Shown: one piece after another, positions 45,505-55,758 of the stretch
How positions within the stretch are numbered: position 1 is the first letter of the stretch
Layout of the letters: every line of letters starts with the position of its first letter
Source: Rebecca billardiae RCC1528
Lineage: Eukaryota > Haptophyta
Assembly (NCBI GenBank): GCA_965240325.2
Contig: OZ251226.1
Coordinates: forward strand, 1,116,001-1,180,000
Length of the DNA stretch: 64,000 nucleotides
Direction of reading: 5' to 3'
Program-made: the position numbers and the translations under genes
The notes under the pieces: model-generated
The model's database searches: none
Told to the model about the DNA's origin: nothing
The model's input: the letters and a program-made list of their open reading frames with translations, nothing else

Positions 45505-46705
45505 AGCGGCAGCGAGGCCTGTTAACTGACTACTGTATGCTTGTTTTACTATGGTCATGTGCTTATGTACTATGGTCACAGTCTACCCACAATTACCCAC
45601 CCTCGCACACTTGGACGTGGGTTTCGTTGATTCCTCTGACTATCAAAAGAGCGGACGCGTCCATTTCTCGCTGCAACATTTGGATGTCTCTTGCGGTCTC
45701 AAAATTCGAAACTCGGTCTCCTCCAGCCCTGAAAATCGTCCCCCATGGCAGCCCATCCCTTTTTTCTTTGATCAAAGATCTTTTTGAAACGTGGTTAGGG
45801 CCCACGGAGCGGGCTCCACGCTGCGCGCTCCGCCCTGCACCGCGGGCCATAATACTATCGTAGTCGTATAGCTGCTACTACGACTAGTCCGATACCGTAT
45901 TTCGGTTATTGCCAACTCATACTGTAGCGGTTAGTACCTACCGACGCTCGCTATCATTGGCCGTATACGGACATATCGACATTATCAGCATCAGGGACAG
46001 GGTCATCATAATCAATATAAAGGACTCTAACCGACCCGTAATTTTATATATATTACAGCAGCAAAAATTCAATAATTGATGTAGCGGCTACCTACCATAC
46101 GCCGACTCGTGGCGCCCCGTGGCCGTGGACTCAGACAGGACTCTCAGCGCCGAGTTGACCGGACTCATCTCGGACGAGGCGGCAGCTAGTATTGAGTAGT
46201 AGCTTAACGTCTAACGATCGTGTGAGTATATATATATAATATATGTCAATAATAATGACTAAATGAGTGGCGGACCTGAGTGAGCAGTCTCAGTTACAGA
46301 CGACGACCACTGCCACCGATGTCTAAAATGTCTAAATTTGCTAGCAGCACTATCGTCGTCACCGGGCCGTTAAATAAGACGATGATATATTATTAATATT
46401 CGTCATCAACATCAGCTTGACCAGCTACCATACATCAGCATCAGCAGCATCATATTATTTAATCGTTGTTAATAATAATCGCGCACAGTTAGTAAATTGA
46501 ATTACTGACCCGGCGGCGGGCGCGGCCCGTGGCCGTGACGCCGGTCCGCGCTGCTGGTCCGCGCACCCAGCCGAGCCAACTCACTGCCTCACACTCACAG
46601 CTGGACTCGATCCGCGCGCGAGCAGCCCGGAACATGTCGGGCGTGCCGGGCCAGCGCACGCCCCTGTCGCCGCACCACCGACCACGCCCTCAGCACTAGC
46701 AGGCC
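45505..46705. other. AT-rich gene-free island
   Basis: About 1.2 kb with stops in every frame, TATATATA tracts (near 46226-46240) and TAATAATA stretches. No gene or RNA was recognised. Confidence 0.7.
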
Positions 46706-47695
46706 TCAGTCCCTCCCCTCGCCGTCGGTCGGGTCGGCGCCAAACGCGCCCTGCTCCTGCATCAAGTTGTGCCCCCACATGTCGCGCCGGCCCGCCTCGG
46801 CCGCGGCGAGCGCGAGCCCGGCCTCGCCGTGCGCCTCGCCGAGCTCGGCAGCGGCCGCGGCGTAGAGCGCCTGGCGCACCTGGCAGTCGCGCGTGTACAC
46901 AAGCCGGTTGCGCATCCACGGCGCATCGGGCGCGCACTCCACCCAGCCGAGCCAGTGCTCGACCGCGCGCTCGCACGCGGCCGCGGCGGCCGCGACGGCC
47001 GCGTCGGTCAGCGGGAGCGCGAGCGCGAGCGCGAGCGGGCCGCCGACGAGGCCGCCGTCATCCCCGCCGAACTGCCGCCGCCCGCTCACGCGCACGCCCT
47101 CTGCCGCGCCCGCCGCCTGCGTTGCGCCGTCGGCGTCGAGCAGCGCGTCGCGCCACGCGCGCACCTCCGGCGTGAAGAAGCGCTCGTCGTACTCGGTACG
47201 CAGCGCGGCCTGCGCGAATTCGTCGCGGCTCGCCGGCGGCGCGCCCGCGCGCTCGTACGCCGCGTTGAGCCGCGGCCGAAAGTCGAGCTCGAGCGCGAGC
47301 GAGCCCGCGCGCACGCCGGCGCGCACAAACAGGTTTGGCACGTCGGCGGTCGGCGCGCACCAGCCGGCCAGGTCGTGGAGCGCAGCACCGCACGGCTGGC
47401 GGAGCGTGCGCGCCGACACCCACGGCACGCGCGCGCTCGACGCGTCCAGCCCGCGCACCGCGCCCGTCGCGCCGCCGCGCAGCACAAACGCGTCGGCGGC
47501 CGTCTCGTCGCCGCCGAGCCGCGCGCCGATCCGCGCAAAGAGCGCCGCGTGCACGGCGCCGAGCGCGTCGGACGCGGCCGCCGGGGTGGTGGCGCTGCCC
47601 GCGCTGAGCCGCGGCCGCGCCCTCGCCGTCGCGCACGTGCTACCTCCACGGAGAACATGTCCGTGGAGGCACAAGATGATGGCAAGCGCCGCCAT
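46706..47695 (-). CDS. red chlorophyll catabolite reductase-like protein
   Basis: A single exon; ATG at 47695 gives 329 residues starting MAALAIILCLHGHVLRGG, a plausible signal peptide for plastid delivery; an ATG 22 codons upstream (47761) is less likely. Blocks VPNLFVRAG...SLALELDFRPR, YDERFFTPEVRAWRDALL, GGPLALALALPL and CERAVEHWLGWVE...YTRDCQVRQALY follow the order seen in red chlorophyll catabolite reductases (ferredoxin-dependent bilin reductase fold), which reduce the linear tetrapyrrole from chlorophyll breakdown. Assignment rests on pattern recognition, not alignment. A perfect 10-base-stem hairpin lies within the leader codons. Confidence 0.45.
   Translation of the reverse strand: MAALAIILCLHGHVLRGGSTCATARARPRLSAGSATTPAAASDALGAVHAALFARIGARLGGDETAADAFVLRGGATGAVRGLDASSARVPWVSARTLRQPCGAALHDLAGWCAPTADVPNLFVRAGVRAGSLALELDFRPRLNAAYERAGAPPASRDEFAQAALRTEYDERFFTPEVRAWRDALLDADGATQAAGAAEGVRVSGRRQFGGDDGGLVGGPLALALALPLTDAAVAAAAAACERAVEHWLGWVECAPDAPWMRNRLVYTRDCQVRQALYAAAAAELGEAHGEAGLALAAAEAGRRDMWGHNLMQEQGAFGADPTDGEGRD
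47643..47669 (-). repeat. perfect hairpin in the leader codons of the RCCR-like gene
   Basis: CCTCCACGGA (47643-47652) and TCCGTGGAGG (47660-47669) form a 10-base perfect stem with a 7-base loop, starting 26 bases after the ATG. Confidence 0.9.
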
Positions 47696-47761
47696 CGTTT
47701 GATCGCTCGACGCTCGTCGCGCCCGCGACTCAGGGCTGGGAATTCGTCGTACAGTGACCAT

Positions 47762-47810
47762 CACGTGTCGTCACGGCTGCCCAACAGGCGTGATCACGTG
47801 ACATCACGTG
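47762..47810. promoter_or_regulatory. three CACGTG palindromes upstream of the RCCR-like gene
   Basis: CACGTG occurs at 47762, 47795 and 47805, 70-115 bases upstream of the chosen start codon. CACGTG is the G-box/E-box bound by bHLH and bZIP factors. Confidence 0.55.
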
Positions 47811-48397
47811 ACGAGTCCGGCCCACGGGGGGGTCCGGGGGGTGTCCCCCCGGGGCCCCGCCGGCCTGAGGCGAAGAAAAATTTTGGGCCTATTTGGGAGT
47901 GAATAATGACGAAATCTAATCGTCTACGACAGACTAGTACTTGCGGACGAGTACTCATGAAGAGCGCGATTAGACAGCTGCACTCCGACTAGTCGTGGTC
48001 AGCAGCCCCGTGTTTGAATGCCTGCATGAGGCTCGCCTGCCGAGCCATCTTAAACTTGGCCAGCTCGCGCGCACTCACCGCGACGGAGCCCTTCCGCGGC
48101 CCGGGCCGCGCGTGGCCATTCATTGGTGCGCTCGAGGATGGGATCGGGCGCGCCTTGCCCAGCTGGCGCTCCCCCGGCTTGAGGCGCTTCTTCTCACGCG
48201 CCGACTCCGCGCTCGGCGCGCCCGCCTCCGCGCTCGGCGCGTCCGCCACGGCGGCTCATCCGACTGCGGCCGCGAACCCGCCTTGCGGCTCGTCGAGTAC
48301 TCTCGGCGGAGTCGGCGCGCCCCCGCGCAGGCGCGCACTGCCCCTGCCTCGGGCCCGGGGGCTGTCCGGGTGCACACCATGACTACCGGACTGCTGT

Positions 48398-48477
48398 CAC
48401 GTGACGGACCCATTGCCGACGTGACGCGTCACGTGATCACGTGTCACGTGATCACGCCGTGATATCACGCTCACGTG
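48398..48477. promoter_or_regulatory. five CACGTG palindromes in 80 bases
   Basis: CACGTG occurs at 48398, 48430, 48438, 48445 and 48472, most embedded in TCACGTGA. A random sequence of this composition should have about one in 3 kb. The cluster precedes the degraded plus-strand segment at 48650-49577. Confidence 0.6.
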
Positions 48478-48649
48478 ATCACGAACTCCCAGCCCTGGCC
48501 CGCGTCGCCCAGATCACCGATGCCGCCAAATCGAATCGCCGATGGCCCACCTCACGCCCGGCGGCTCGGCGGTGCTCCGCGGCCTGCAGGCGCGGCCCGA
48601 GCTGAACGGCGGCTGGTGCGGCTGCTCGAGTGGATGAAGGACACCCGCT

Positions 48650-49577
48650 GCTGGGCCATTGCGCACCGCTGCCGGCGCGGCGCTGCGCGTGAGGCCCGAC
48701 GACCTCAGCGCGCCGCCGCCGGTCCCAGCGGCCGACGAGGCGGCCGCCCTGGAGCGCGGCTGCCGCCCGGCTACCCGAGGAGGACGGCCGGCTCTTCTCG
48801 CAGCTGTGGCGAGCTTCCTCACAAACCATCCCACCGGCCACCGCCGCCTTTGGACCCGCGAGAACGCGCGCGCGCTGCTCGAGCGGCGAGGTGCGCACCG
48901 TGCTGCGCCTCCACAGCATCGCGCCCTCGCCTGGTCGCTGTGGGAGGAGGCGCCGGCGGGCGACGGCGTGTACGCGCCCGCTGGCGAGCCGGGCCACACC
49001 CCGCCGCGCGCGTTGCACTTCGCTGCTCGGGGGCTCGAGGCCTCGCCCTCGATCGGCGCGTCACCGACCTTCGAGTCGTTCACCCGCATCCCGGCCGGCT
49101 TGCGATCGGGCACCGCTCGTGCGCTCCAAATGCCTCCAATTCCAGGCCACGCTCGCGCTCGCAAAACAGTTCTCCGAGAGGCAGGCGGAGACGCTCACGA
49201 CGGCGGGGCGCATGCGCGTCGCGGGGCTGAGGAGCGTCGCGTTCGCCCCGGCGGCGCTGGGCCTGCTCGAGAGCGGCTCGTGGTCGCCGCGGCTGGTTCA
49301 CGCGGCGACTTCGCGGCGCAAGGAGGAGAAGCGGATCGAGGAGCAGCAGCGGCAGGAGGCGCGCGAGTCCCGCGAGCAGAGAAATGCGAGTGAGGCGGCT
49401 GCCGCAGCGGCTCTCGAGGCGGCATTACCATTGGCACCACCTCCAACTGTGCCCGGCAGCGCGGCACGCGCCTCATTCGTCTGGCGCATCACAGACTACC
49501 GGCAGCCTGAGAAGGACTCCTCACTCCCGGCCATGACCCGATCTGGTTGCGTCCACACGACACTCAGGCAAGGATGA
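48650..49577 (+). pseudogene. coding-like segment broken over three frames
   Basis: Protein-like text changes frame: DEAAALERG and ENARALLERR in one frame, SLWEEAPAGDGVYAPAGEPG in the same, then QATLALAKQFSERQAETLTTAG and RRKEEKRIEEQQRQEARESREQ (broken here) in another, ending at 49577. No clean set of introns links them. It may be a decayed gene or a real multi-exon gene with small introns; I could not decide. Family not recognised. Confidence 0.3.
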
Positions 49578-50118
49578 ACCGCCACGCGACGCGGTAGAAA
49601 TCGCCCCTGCGGTCTCGAGCCGCGTCGTCCTTGGCGGCATGTTGCGGAGGCTGGACCGGGAGGTTGCCATTGCACGTTCCTGCTCGTGCGACAACCAGGG
49701 CTGCTGTGATTGATACGGATCCAAACTACTGACTCGTTGTAGTTGTACAATGTACAAGTATGATAGTCGACTTTTCGTGCTTCAGTACCAGTTGTCTGTT
49801 GTGCCGATTACCAGAATGTTCATCCCCCTCCAAATCATTTTACAGGCTAGTAGTAGTAGCATGGTGAGCAAGCACTGACCAGAGTTGGGTGAAGCCTGAA
49901 TGCCAACTTCTCGTGGTTTTCATCATCAATTGCATCGTTTCGGACCAGTAGCTACCATGTTCGACTGACGAACCGTAATGCAGTCAAAGCGTCGAAGCCA
50001 TCGCGATTGACGCGATAAACCGGCCAATCGGCGCTGTGGAAGCCAACGGCGCGGTCAAACCTCCCGGTCTGGACCCCCGTCCGTCACCAGTGGCTTTCTT
50101 TCCCTCCCCAACCCGGCC

Positions 50119-53100
50119 ATGAACGAGGAGATGTTCCCGGCATCGACAGAAGATGTTACCGTCGTCGACGGCTCTGCGCTGGGCACGCACCAGCTCCCAA
50201 CGATGGCACAAGAGGCGAAGACTCTCGCCGCCTCGCCCCCCCCGAATAGCCTCCAGCGGAGGGCGTCCGTGTCGTCCTGCGGCGCGGCCCCGCCCACGGC
50301 GCCCCGTCCCATGCGGCGCCGAGCCTCCATGTCCAGCATCCCGACCGTAGGTCACGCCGCTTCGAGCGGTGTTGAGCGCGAGATGCTCGCGCGCGAGCGC
50401 GTGTACGCCGACCGCGTGCGCTCGCGCCCGTCGTACGAGGGCGACCTCTTCCACTTCGAGCGAGCGGGAGGCCGCCCGCGCGCCAAGAAGTACCACGAGT
50501 CAGGCACGGCCGCCACGCACGCGAAGAACGTGGCGCGGCGTCGCAGGCTGATGCAGCAGCCATCGATTCAGACCGCGCTCTTCAAGTTCTGGCGCACCGC
50601 GGGCCTCGCAGACCACGATCTCATGGAGCTCGAGATGTACATCTCGATCCTGCAGAAGATCGGCCGTGCGCTCGGCGTCACCCGGCGGGGCGACGACCCG
50701 GCCGTGAGCCGCCAGCTCGCGCTCGAGGACTGGCGGCGTGACATGCAGGCGTGCGGGCTTGCTGAGTCTGCCGCCATGCCAATGTCCGCCTTCTGCTCCG
50801 GCCTCTTCGAGCTCGCGGACGTGTGGACGGAGGGCGTGGACGAGATCGAGTACGCGTCGTTTCTCGGAAAGCTCTTTCGTCGCATCACGTGCATAGTCGG
50901 CGTGCAGCGCGTGCTGCAGCGCTCCCTCGCCGTCGCGTTGCGCGATGGTCCGCTGCGCGCGCTCGACGAGCGCTCCTTCCAGATCGGCGCCGCGCTCGCC
51001 GCCGCGCCACGCGCCTTCCTCGAGCTTGAGAAGGTGGAGACGGACGAGGAGCTGTGCAGCGCCGGCGCGTGCAGCGACGGCGCGAAGGCCGAGCGCACGC
51101 GCGTGACGCTGGGCCCTGTGCGCGCAGCCGCCGGGGCCCGGGTGCGACCCACGCTCGAGACGCTGCAAACGGACGCCGGCGCTCGTGTCTCGGCGCTCCG
51201 TGGAGAGGAGCCTGCTGCTGTCGGGGGCGAGGCAGACATCGACCCCGCCGAGGCGGCCGCAGCCGAGCCGAGCTGCGCGCATGCGGTGCCCGAGGTGGCG
51301 CCGCCCCAGGCAGCGGCGGAGACCGCGGCTGCTCACGCAGAGTCGCCCTCTTCCCCAACGAAGGCGCCTGTCGAGGCGCCACCTACCACCTCGGCGCACG
51401 CACTGCCGGACTGGGCCCCTCGCTGGACGTCGGTGCGCGTGGATTCGGACAGCGAGCTGCGCGACGCCGAGGCGCGCGCGCGCGCACACGCCGGGTGGGC
51501 GCGAGCGGCACTGCGCGATCTCGAGCGCTCGATCGAGCTCACGCGGCGGTTGCTCGGACGGCGAGAGCGCGCGAGTGCAGACACGGGACCCCCCGCGCTG
51601 AGCAGCGGTGGCCCGCCGCCCTGCGCCGCCACGCCCGTCAGCTCCTCCTCCCTGGCCACCGCGCTGAACGCGGCTCTGGAGGCCGGTCTGGGGGCCGACC
51701 CGACGCTCGCCGCGGGCGTTGAGGTTCTCATGGATGCGATGGGCGAGCAGCTCGTGCGCGACGCTCTCGCCGCTGCCGAGCACGCGCACGGCGGTGATGC
51801 CTGTGCTTCTGCTGCCCCAGCCGGTGGCGTCGCAGCTGCGGGCGCACAGCACGAGGCATGTGCGGCGCTCAGCCGCGCGCTCGAGCTCGGCGCCGCGCTC
51901 GGCGTGACGCCCGAGCACGCAGTGGCAGCGCGCGCCGCGCGGCTGCGAGCGCACTCGAGCGCACTCGCCGCCGCGGCGCGCAGGCCGCGTCCCCGCCCTG
52001 CGAGTGCGTGCACGGGCCCACAGGCGCATCCCTCTGCCCTTGACGCGCCTCTGCTGTCACACGCCGCCGCCGCCCGGCTGGACTGGGCCGAGGCGTGTGG
52101 GGCGTACGCTGTGCCCGCCGTCGCCAGCGCCCACGAGCGTAGCGCGGACGCCAGCGCGGCCACGGGCGGCGGGGCCACGCCGTGTGTGCTCGTCTCGTCC
52201 GTGGACGGTGATGCCGCCGACGCGGCGGAGCTGCTCGGCTGGGCATCGCTCGCGCAGCGCTCGCCGCCGCGCTGCCTCTCGCCGTCGGCCTCCGCCGCTT
52301 CCTCCACCGCCTCCTCGGCGACCGCCTCCGCGTCGTGCTCGGACGCCGAGGACGCCGGGAGCGCATCCGATGAGCACGCGGTGCGCCGGCGGCGCGAGTC
52401 AATCGACCGCCACCTCCACCGGCTGCACGTGGCGCGAGCAGGCATGGTGGTGCATCCGCCAGCGGCTGTGCACCCACCCTCTCGCGGAAGCAGACCTGGC
52501 TCGACGCGCGCAGCGAGCGACGCTGGCGGCGCGAGCGCGATCGCGGCCGACCTCACAGACGCCGACGAGCCAGGCTCTGACGTCGAGCCCCGCGCCGAGC
52601 AGGACCGGCCGGGGCCGCCGGCGACGCCACGACCCTCGGAGGGCGTGACTCTGCTCAGTCTGCCACGCCGCGCGTCATTTCCGACGGAGAGGGACCGAGC
52701 GTGCCACGTGGCGGGCAACCCGGCTGTGCACGCGGCTGCGCGACCGCCCGCGCTCTGTGCCGGGCGGCTGCCCACAGCTGACGTGGACGGCGTGCGCGCG
52801 GTGGGCCGTCAGCGCATGCGCCGGGCGACGGTCTGGAGGGCGGTGCCGCGCCCGGGCTCACGCCTCGACACAGCACCCGGCCAGCGCCCTCGCTCGAGCT
52901 CGCATGCGCGCTCGGCCGCGGCGGTCGCAGCTCCGCTCGAGAGCCCAGCCTTCAGCGCGCTCGATGCAATCCCCAGCCGACGGCAGTGGGGCTTCAGCCA
53001 AGCGGCGCTCGCGCCCATCACCCCAGCCCTCAGCCACGCGCGCGCGGACGCGTCGCGCTCACCGACGCTGCCGAGCTCAGCCGGCGTGTCGTCGTCCAGC

Positions 53101-53889
53101 TCAACCGCCGTCTCCTTCAGCGGGGACGGCGGCAGGCGGCCTTCGAGCACTTCAGCCTCGAGCTCAGGCACGCACTGGTCGGCGGCGCTGACAGGCGGGC
53201 ACGCGACGCCGCCAGGTGCGCGCGCTCACTGCGTGCCGTCGTCGCACTCCCGTGCCGCCTCTGTCGCCTCGGCATGTGCCGAGCCGGCTGAGGGCGCGCC
53301 GGCCGCTGAGCTGCTCGCGCCCCTAGTGCTCAAGCGCGGCTCCGATAGCACGCCCGCCGGTCTGCGCTCGGCGCGCTCAAGCGTGGACGACGCGTGTGCC
53401 GGCGCATCGGCGCACGAGCACGACGCCCCGTCGCCCGGACTGGCGACGCGGGACTCAACGGCGCTCTCGCTCTCGGCGGTGCGAGTGCAGCCGCTGCCCT
53501 CCACCGCCCCCGCTGCCACGAGCTGCTGCTCGCCCACTGAGCAGCGGCTGCAGCTGTGGCTGAGGGATGAGACGCTGCCTCCGGTTATCGCCCACCAGCC
53601 CTCCCCAGGCACGAGCCCTGACGGCGCTCGACCTCGCCGCGCGCTGTCGGCCGCTCAGCGTGGCACGGAGCAAGTACGCTCGCCCCCGCACGCGTCGGCA
53701 CGCGCGGCGGTGCACGCTGCGCAGTACGGCATCCGCCGACGGAGATCGACATCACCTCCCAGCGACGGCCGCCGGCGTGCCACGCCCACCGGCACAGGCA
53801 CGGTACCAGCACGCGATCGGACAAGCAGCACGAAGGGCCGGTCGGTGAGAATGCCGCACTTCGGCAATCATGTGCGGGGCGGCGGATGA
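50119..53889 (+). CDS. low-complexity protein, paralogue of the giant protein at 1155-6659
   Basis: A single open frame of 1256 residues from ATG 50119. Residues about 142-258 match the N-terminal domain of the minus-strand protein at the other end of the window: LMQQPSIQTALFKFWRTAGL, ALEDWRRDM, then MPMSAFCSGLFELADVWT and EYASFLGKLFRRIT. The rest is Ala/Ser/Pro-rich with several R-R-x-S sites (QRRASVSS, RRRASMSS, RRRESI, PRRASF). It lacks the tandem RRxSN repeats of the paralogue and has an additional basic N-terminus. No membrane span. Function unknown; a phospho-regulated scaffold is a guess. Confidence 0.75.
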   Translation: MNEEMFPASTEDVTVVDGSALGTHQLPTMAQEAKTLAASPPPNSLQRRASVSSCGAAPPTAPRPMRRRASMSSIPTVGHAASSGVEREMLARERVYADRVRSRPSYEGDLFHFERAGGRPRAKKYHESGTAATHAKNVARRRRLMQQPSIQTALFKFWRTAGLADHDLMELEMYISILQKIGRALGVTRRGDDPAVSRQLALEDWRRDMQACGLAESAAMPMSAFCSGLFELADVWTEGVDEIEYASFLGKLFRRITCIVGVQRVLQRSLAVALRDGPLRALDERSFQIGAALAAAPRAFLELEKVETDEELCSAGACSDGAKAERTRVTLGPVRAAAGARVRPTLETLQTDAGARVSALRGEEPAAVGGEADIDPAEAAAAEPSCAHAVPEVAPPQAAAETAAAHAESPSSPTKAPVEAPPTTSAHALPDWAPRWTSVRVDSDSELRDAEARARAHAGWARAALRDLERSIELTRRLLGRRERASADTGPPALSSGGPPPCAATPVSSSSLATALNAALEAGLGADPTLAAGVEVLMDAMGEQLVRDALAAAEHAHGGDACASAAPAGGVAAAGAQHEACAALSRALELGAALGVTPEHAVAARAARLRAHSSALAAAARRPRPRPASACTGPQAHPSALDAPLLSHAAAARLDWAEACGAYAVPAVASAHERSADASAATGGGATPCVLVSSVDGDAADAAELLGWASLAQRSPPRCLSPSASAASSTASSATASASCSDAEDAGSASDEHAVRRRRESIDRHLHRLHVARAGMVVHPPAAVHPPSRGSRPGSTRAASDAGGASAIAADLTDADEPGSDVEPRAEQDRPGPPATPRPSEGVTLLSLPRRASFPTERDRACHVAGNPAVHAAARPPALCAGRLPTADVDGVRAVGRQRMRRATVWRAVPRPGSRLDTAPGQRPRSSSHARSAAAVAAPLESPAFSALDAIPSRRQWGFSQAALAPITPALSHARADASRSPTLPSSAGVSSSSSTAVSFSGDGGRRPSSTSASSSGTHWSAALTGGHATPPGARAHCVPSSHSRAASVASACAEPAEGAPAAELLAPLVLKRGSDSTPAGLRSARSSVDDACAGASAHEHDAPSPGLATRDSTALSLSAVRVQPLPSTAPAATSCCSPTEQRLQLWLRDETLPPVIAHQPSPGTSPDGARPRRALSAAQRGTEQVRSPPHASARAAVHAAQYGIRRRRSTSPPSDGRRRATPTGTGTVPARDRTSSTKGRSVRMPHFGNHVRGGG

Positions 53890-54265
53890 CGACCACAATC
53901 AGTATCATCGCAGTATATTATTAGGCTCCGTGCAGCGCACTGTGAGTGTGAGTCGTGAGTCATCAATCAGATGATGACGACGACATATATATTCATCAGC
54001 ATCACTGCTCGTCATGACAGTTAGCTCGCATATCGGCTGACTACGCGGCGGCTAGATCGCGAATCAGCACGCCCGAATACGACGCCGACGGCACCGTCGT
54101 ATCATCTGACGAGCAGGATCGTCACAGTCTACTGCTGGGACCGCTGATGGCGACGCTCATCGTCGGCGCGCTGCGGACTCGTACTTGAAGCACAGCCCTC
54201 AGCGCACTCTGCGAATTGCCAGCCTTCACGTCGAGCGTGCGCCACTCACCGCACCGCCATCACCG
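53890..54265. other. convergent intergenic spacer
   Basis: About 376 bases between the convergent stop codons of the low-complexity protein and TANGO2. AT-richer, with ACATATATATTCATC near 53985. Nothing else recognised. Confidence 0.6.
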
Positions 54266-55306
54266 TCAAGCGGACGGCAGCTGCAGCGTGTACACGCGGC
54301 AGCCATCGCGCAGCGCGAGCCGATCGTCGGCCCCGTCCGAGGCCATCGTCCGCACCGGCAGCACCTCGGCGCCGCAAACCTGCCGCTCGACGAGGGTGGC
54401 GTGCCCGTCATGCTCGACGAGGAGCACGGCCTGAGAGACCGTAGCATAACGACCTGAGCTGGCGGTATCCGGCTCCGCGCTCAGCGGCAGCTCCTCGGAG
54501 TCCATGCGCGCGGATGTCGGGCCGACGCATACGCTCGACAGCGAGCGCTCAAAGCGGCGCGAGACACCGGTCGTCGGCAGCCGTGCGTCCTCCGGCTGGT
54601 CCGTGTCGGAGAGAAGGGAGCGGAGGATTTCTTGCGCGAGGGCCTCACGCGCGGCGGCGCGCTGCCCGGCCGACGTGACACGCGGCGGCGGGCTCTTGTG
54701 CGCGTCGAGCAGCTGGCTGAGGATGGCGCGGCCGCGCACGGCCTTGGGCCACGGCGTGTTCAGCTGAGCGTTGGACATCACATGCATGCCAGCAGGCAGC
54801 CTGCGAACAGCGAGACCGCGTCCGAGCGGCGCGTCCGGCGGTGCGGGCGCACCCGTGGTGTCCGCGTCGAAGCTGTCGGCCTCGGCGCGGTTCGTCGCGT
54901 ACCACACGTCGCGCGCGTCCCCAACCAGCAGGTTGAAGCCATCCCAGTCGCCGGCGCGCGCGGACAGGGCGCGCAATGGTGGCTCGAGAGCGCGCTCGGG
55001 CGTGGCTGCCGTGCACGCCAGGAACTTGAGCGGGAGCGTGCCGCGCGACGGGGCGCCCGCGGGCGGCTTGATGGACGGCGGCTCGCGCACGTTGGTCAGC
55101 GTCGCCCAGCGCGCCGTCTCTGGCTGGACGCCAAGCCACGTGCCGCCGCCCTCCTCATCGCGCCCGGCGAGGAGGCCGGCGTACGGGCCGTTCGGATCCC
55201 ATGGGGCGCAGGGGCGGGCGGCGCGCCCGACAAACTCGTCGCGGTTCGCGGCGAGCACGAGCCTGAAGCGAGGGTGGGCCGCGTGGCAGATGAAGACGAT
55301 GCACAT
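54266..55306 (-). CDS. TANGO2: TANGO2/NRDE family protein
   Basis: A single exon of 346 residues. The N-terminus MCIVFI...LVLAANRDEF carries the NRDE motif at 19-24 with Cys2 exposed after Met removal, as expected for this NTN-hydrolase-like fold. Further family blocks: GGTWLGV, ALTNVREP-like TLTNVREP, FNLLVGD...WYATNR, and HVMSNAQLNTPWPK. TANGO2 proteins act in cytosol, Golgi or mitochondria and are linked to heme or lipid handling in other eukaryotes; the exact reaction is unsettled. It is divergent from the PP2C gene with about 450 bases between. Confidence 0.92.
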   Translation of the reverse strand: MCIVFICHAAHPRFRLVLAANRDEFVGRAARPCAPWDPNGPYAGLLAGRDEEGGGTWLGVQPETARWATLTNVREPPSIKPPAGAPSRGTLPLKFLACTAATPERALEPPLRALSARAGDWDGFNLLVGDARDVWYATNRAEADSFDADTTGAPAPPDAPLGRGLAVRRLPAGMHVMSNAQLNTPWPKAVRGRAILSQLLDAHKSPPPRVTSAGQRAAAREALAQEILRSLLSDTDQPEDARLPTTGVSRRFERSLSSVCVGPTSARMDSEELPLSAEPDTASSGRYATVSQAVLLVEHDGHATLVERQVCGAEVLPVRTMASDGADDRLALRDGCRVYTLQLPSA

Positions 55307-55404
55307 TGTTGTCCCCTCAGCGCGGACACGTCCCCGCCGCCATCGTTATGATCGTTCAAGGGGTGTCTAATGTCTTTTTCGAACCTATCACGGACACACA
55401 AAAG

Positions 55405-55411
55405 TATAAAA
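55405..55411 (+). promoter_or_regulatory. possible TATA box upstream of the PP2C gene
   Basis: TATAAAA stands alone in a GC-rich divergent promoter region, 348 bases before the PP2C start codon and about 100 bases upstream of the TANGO2 start on the other strand. Orientation fits the PP2C gene. Single motif, so weak. Confidence 0.25.
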
Positions 55412-55758
55412 CGGCGGCCGGACTCGAACAGCAGGGCGCACTCTGCGACCCCTCAAGGCCTGTGGACCAATCACCGACCGACGTTCGCGATCTTCATCTC
55501 TCGTCAGCGTCGAGATACGCAGTTCAAGCCAGCACGTCGTCGCTTGAGCGGCCGATGACACCGGTCCGGACTGATGTCTTGGCGCTTGGCACGAGCCAGT
55601 GCGGCTGCCTTTCGGACAGCGCGACCCGCCTCACCCGCTGCCACAGCAGGCAAGGAGGCAGAAGCCGAAGGGCGGCTAGCGCCGACGATCGAAGCGAGGC
55701 GCACGCCCGCAGCGGTGGGGGTGGCGCGCGTGCGCGGTGCGAGGTACCTCTTTGAACC

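Noticed and set aside
45551-45860. Open frames on both strands in an AT-richer stretch
   Set aside because: No start context, no domain, and no continuation by splicing.
47989-48249. 86-codon minus-strand frame (ELAKFKMARQASLMQAF near its end)
   Set aside because: It has no ATG (GTG only), an in-frame stop just upstream, and no convincing splice partner. The C-terminal part is protein-like, so an unrecognised last exon remains possible.
55415-55480. tRNA-like GGACTCGAAC box on the plus strand (B-box in reverse)
   Set aside because: The flanking arms do not form a T stem or an acceptor stem, and the A-box match is poor.
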